23,299 nucleotides of DNA from Lingula anatina. Its lineage: Eukaryota > Brachiopoda > Lingulata > Lingulida > Lingulidae. Each line of letters starts with the position of its first letter. Within the stretch, counting starts at the first letter, position 1. Below are positions 22,974 through 23,299 of the stretch, piece after piece. Under the pieces are notes generated by a model that made no database searches, was not told the DNA's origin, and saw nothing but the letters and a program-made list of their open reading frames with translations. The DNA lies in NCBI RefSeq assembly GCF_001039355.2, contig NW_019776057.1, positions 329,318 to 352,616 on the forward strand, given 5' to 3'. Both the position numbers and the translations under genes were made by a program.

Positions 22974-23299
22974 CCAGAAGATGGTCTCAATCCACCCCTT
23001 CAGTAAGATTACAGTTTCAGGACCATGAGAGTTCAAATTCTCATGATGAAAGTCTCAATATTTGAAAAATGATGACAGTGCATAAAATAATATTACATAA
23101 TGTTTAAAGACATAAAAAACAATACAACTGCTTATGTGGAAATATAGAAAATGTGCAGAGCCTCAGGCAGATGAGAGTTAAAAGTCACAAATGCCAGTGT
23201 TTGAGAAAAAATTAAAAAGGAAAACATAACAAAACTAGAAAAGCACTCCAAGAGCGCAGACCTCTGCCAAGACAGCAATTGTTGATTATTATTGATTGA

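Larger units (their letters stand above)
20768..23299 (-). other. Upstream intron or 5' region, no coding exon found
   Basis: The first exon here needs a phase-0 upstream exon ending in a TSR tryptophan segment. I read both strands and found none, so that exon is probably beyond the right edge. Within this stretch, about 21160-22900 has visibly more CpG than the gene body (for example ATCGTCGACAAG, GATCGACCGCCCAG, GGCGCCAAATACCACGCGC), contrasting with the AT-rich flanks. No tRNA or transposon ends seen. Confidence 0.55.

Noticed and set aside
1-23299. tRNA, rRNA, CRISPR arrays, transposons with clear terminal repeats
   Set aside because: None seen on either strand; repeats found are short, intronic or exon duplicates.

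Overview
The window comes from an intron-rich, AT-rich animal genome, most likely an invertebrate. The domain mix and the short introns would fit a mollusc or another lophotrochozoan, but the sequence does not settle the phylum. There are no RNA genes, prokaryotic features or CRISPR arrays. Almost everything recognisable belongs to one minus-strand gene that I read as a papilin-like secreted extracellular-matrix glycoprotein. I could place 40 coding exons between 20767 and 564. Their splice phases agree at every junction and their lengths add up to 7,170 nt, which is 2,389 codons plus a TGA. The 5' part of the gene (signal peptide, upstream TSRs and spacer) lies beyond the right edge. Residue numbers below count from the first codon seen in this window.

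Layout in gene order (right to left): exons 1-2 (20767-20119), the last two thrombospondin type-1 repeats; exons 3-13 (19833-15631), sixteen short papilin-type cysteine repeats interrupted by one Ser/Thr/Pro-rich exon; exons 14-23 (15402-9609), nine Kunitz domains; exons 24-30 (8955-5760), seven trypsin-inhibitor-like (TIL) domains; exon 31 (5514-5164), a tenth Kunitz domain with a Thr-rich tail; exons 32-34 (5026-3736), an antistasin-like domain, a Cys-rich linker and a WAP domain; exons 35-39 (3423-1017), one isolated papilin repeat and three Ig domains; exon 40 (721-564), the PLAC domain and stop. Positions 1-563 are 3' UTR or downstream sequence. Positions 20768-23299 look like intron, with a CpG-richer stretch and ETS-like CTTCCGG sites near 22.8-23.0 kb.

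The most notable points are four different classes of protease-inhibitor module (Kunitz, TIL, antistasin, WAP) stacked in one matrix protein; strong variation of the Kunitz P1 residue; two papilin-repeat exons that share about 180 bp with one difference; a decayed TIL exon left inside an intron; and one well-supported GC-AG intron.
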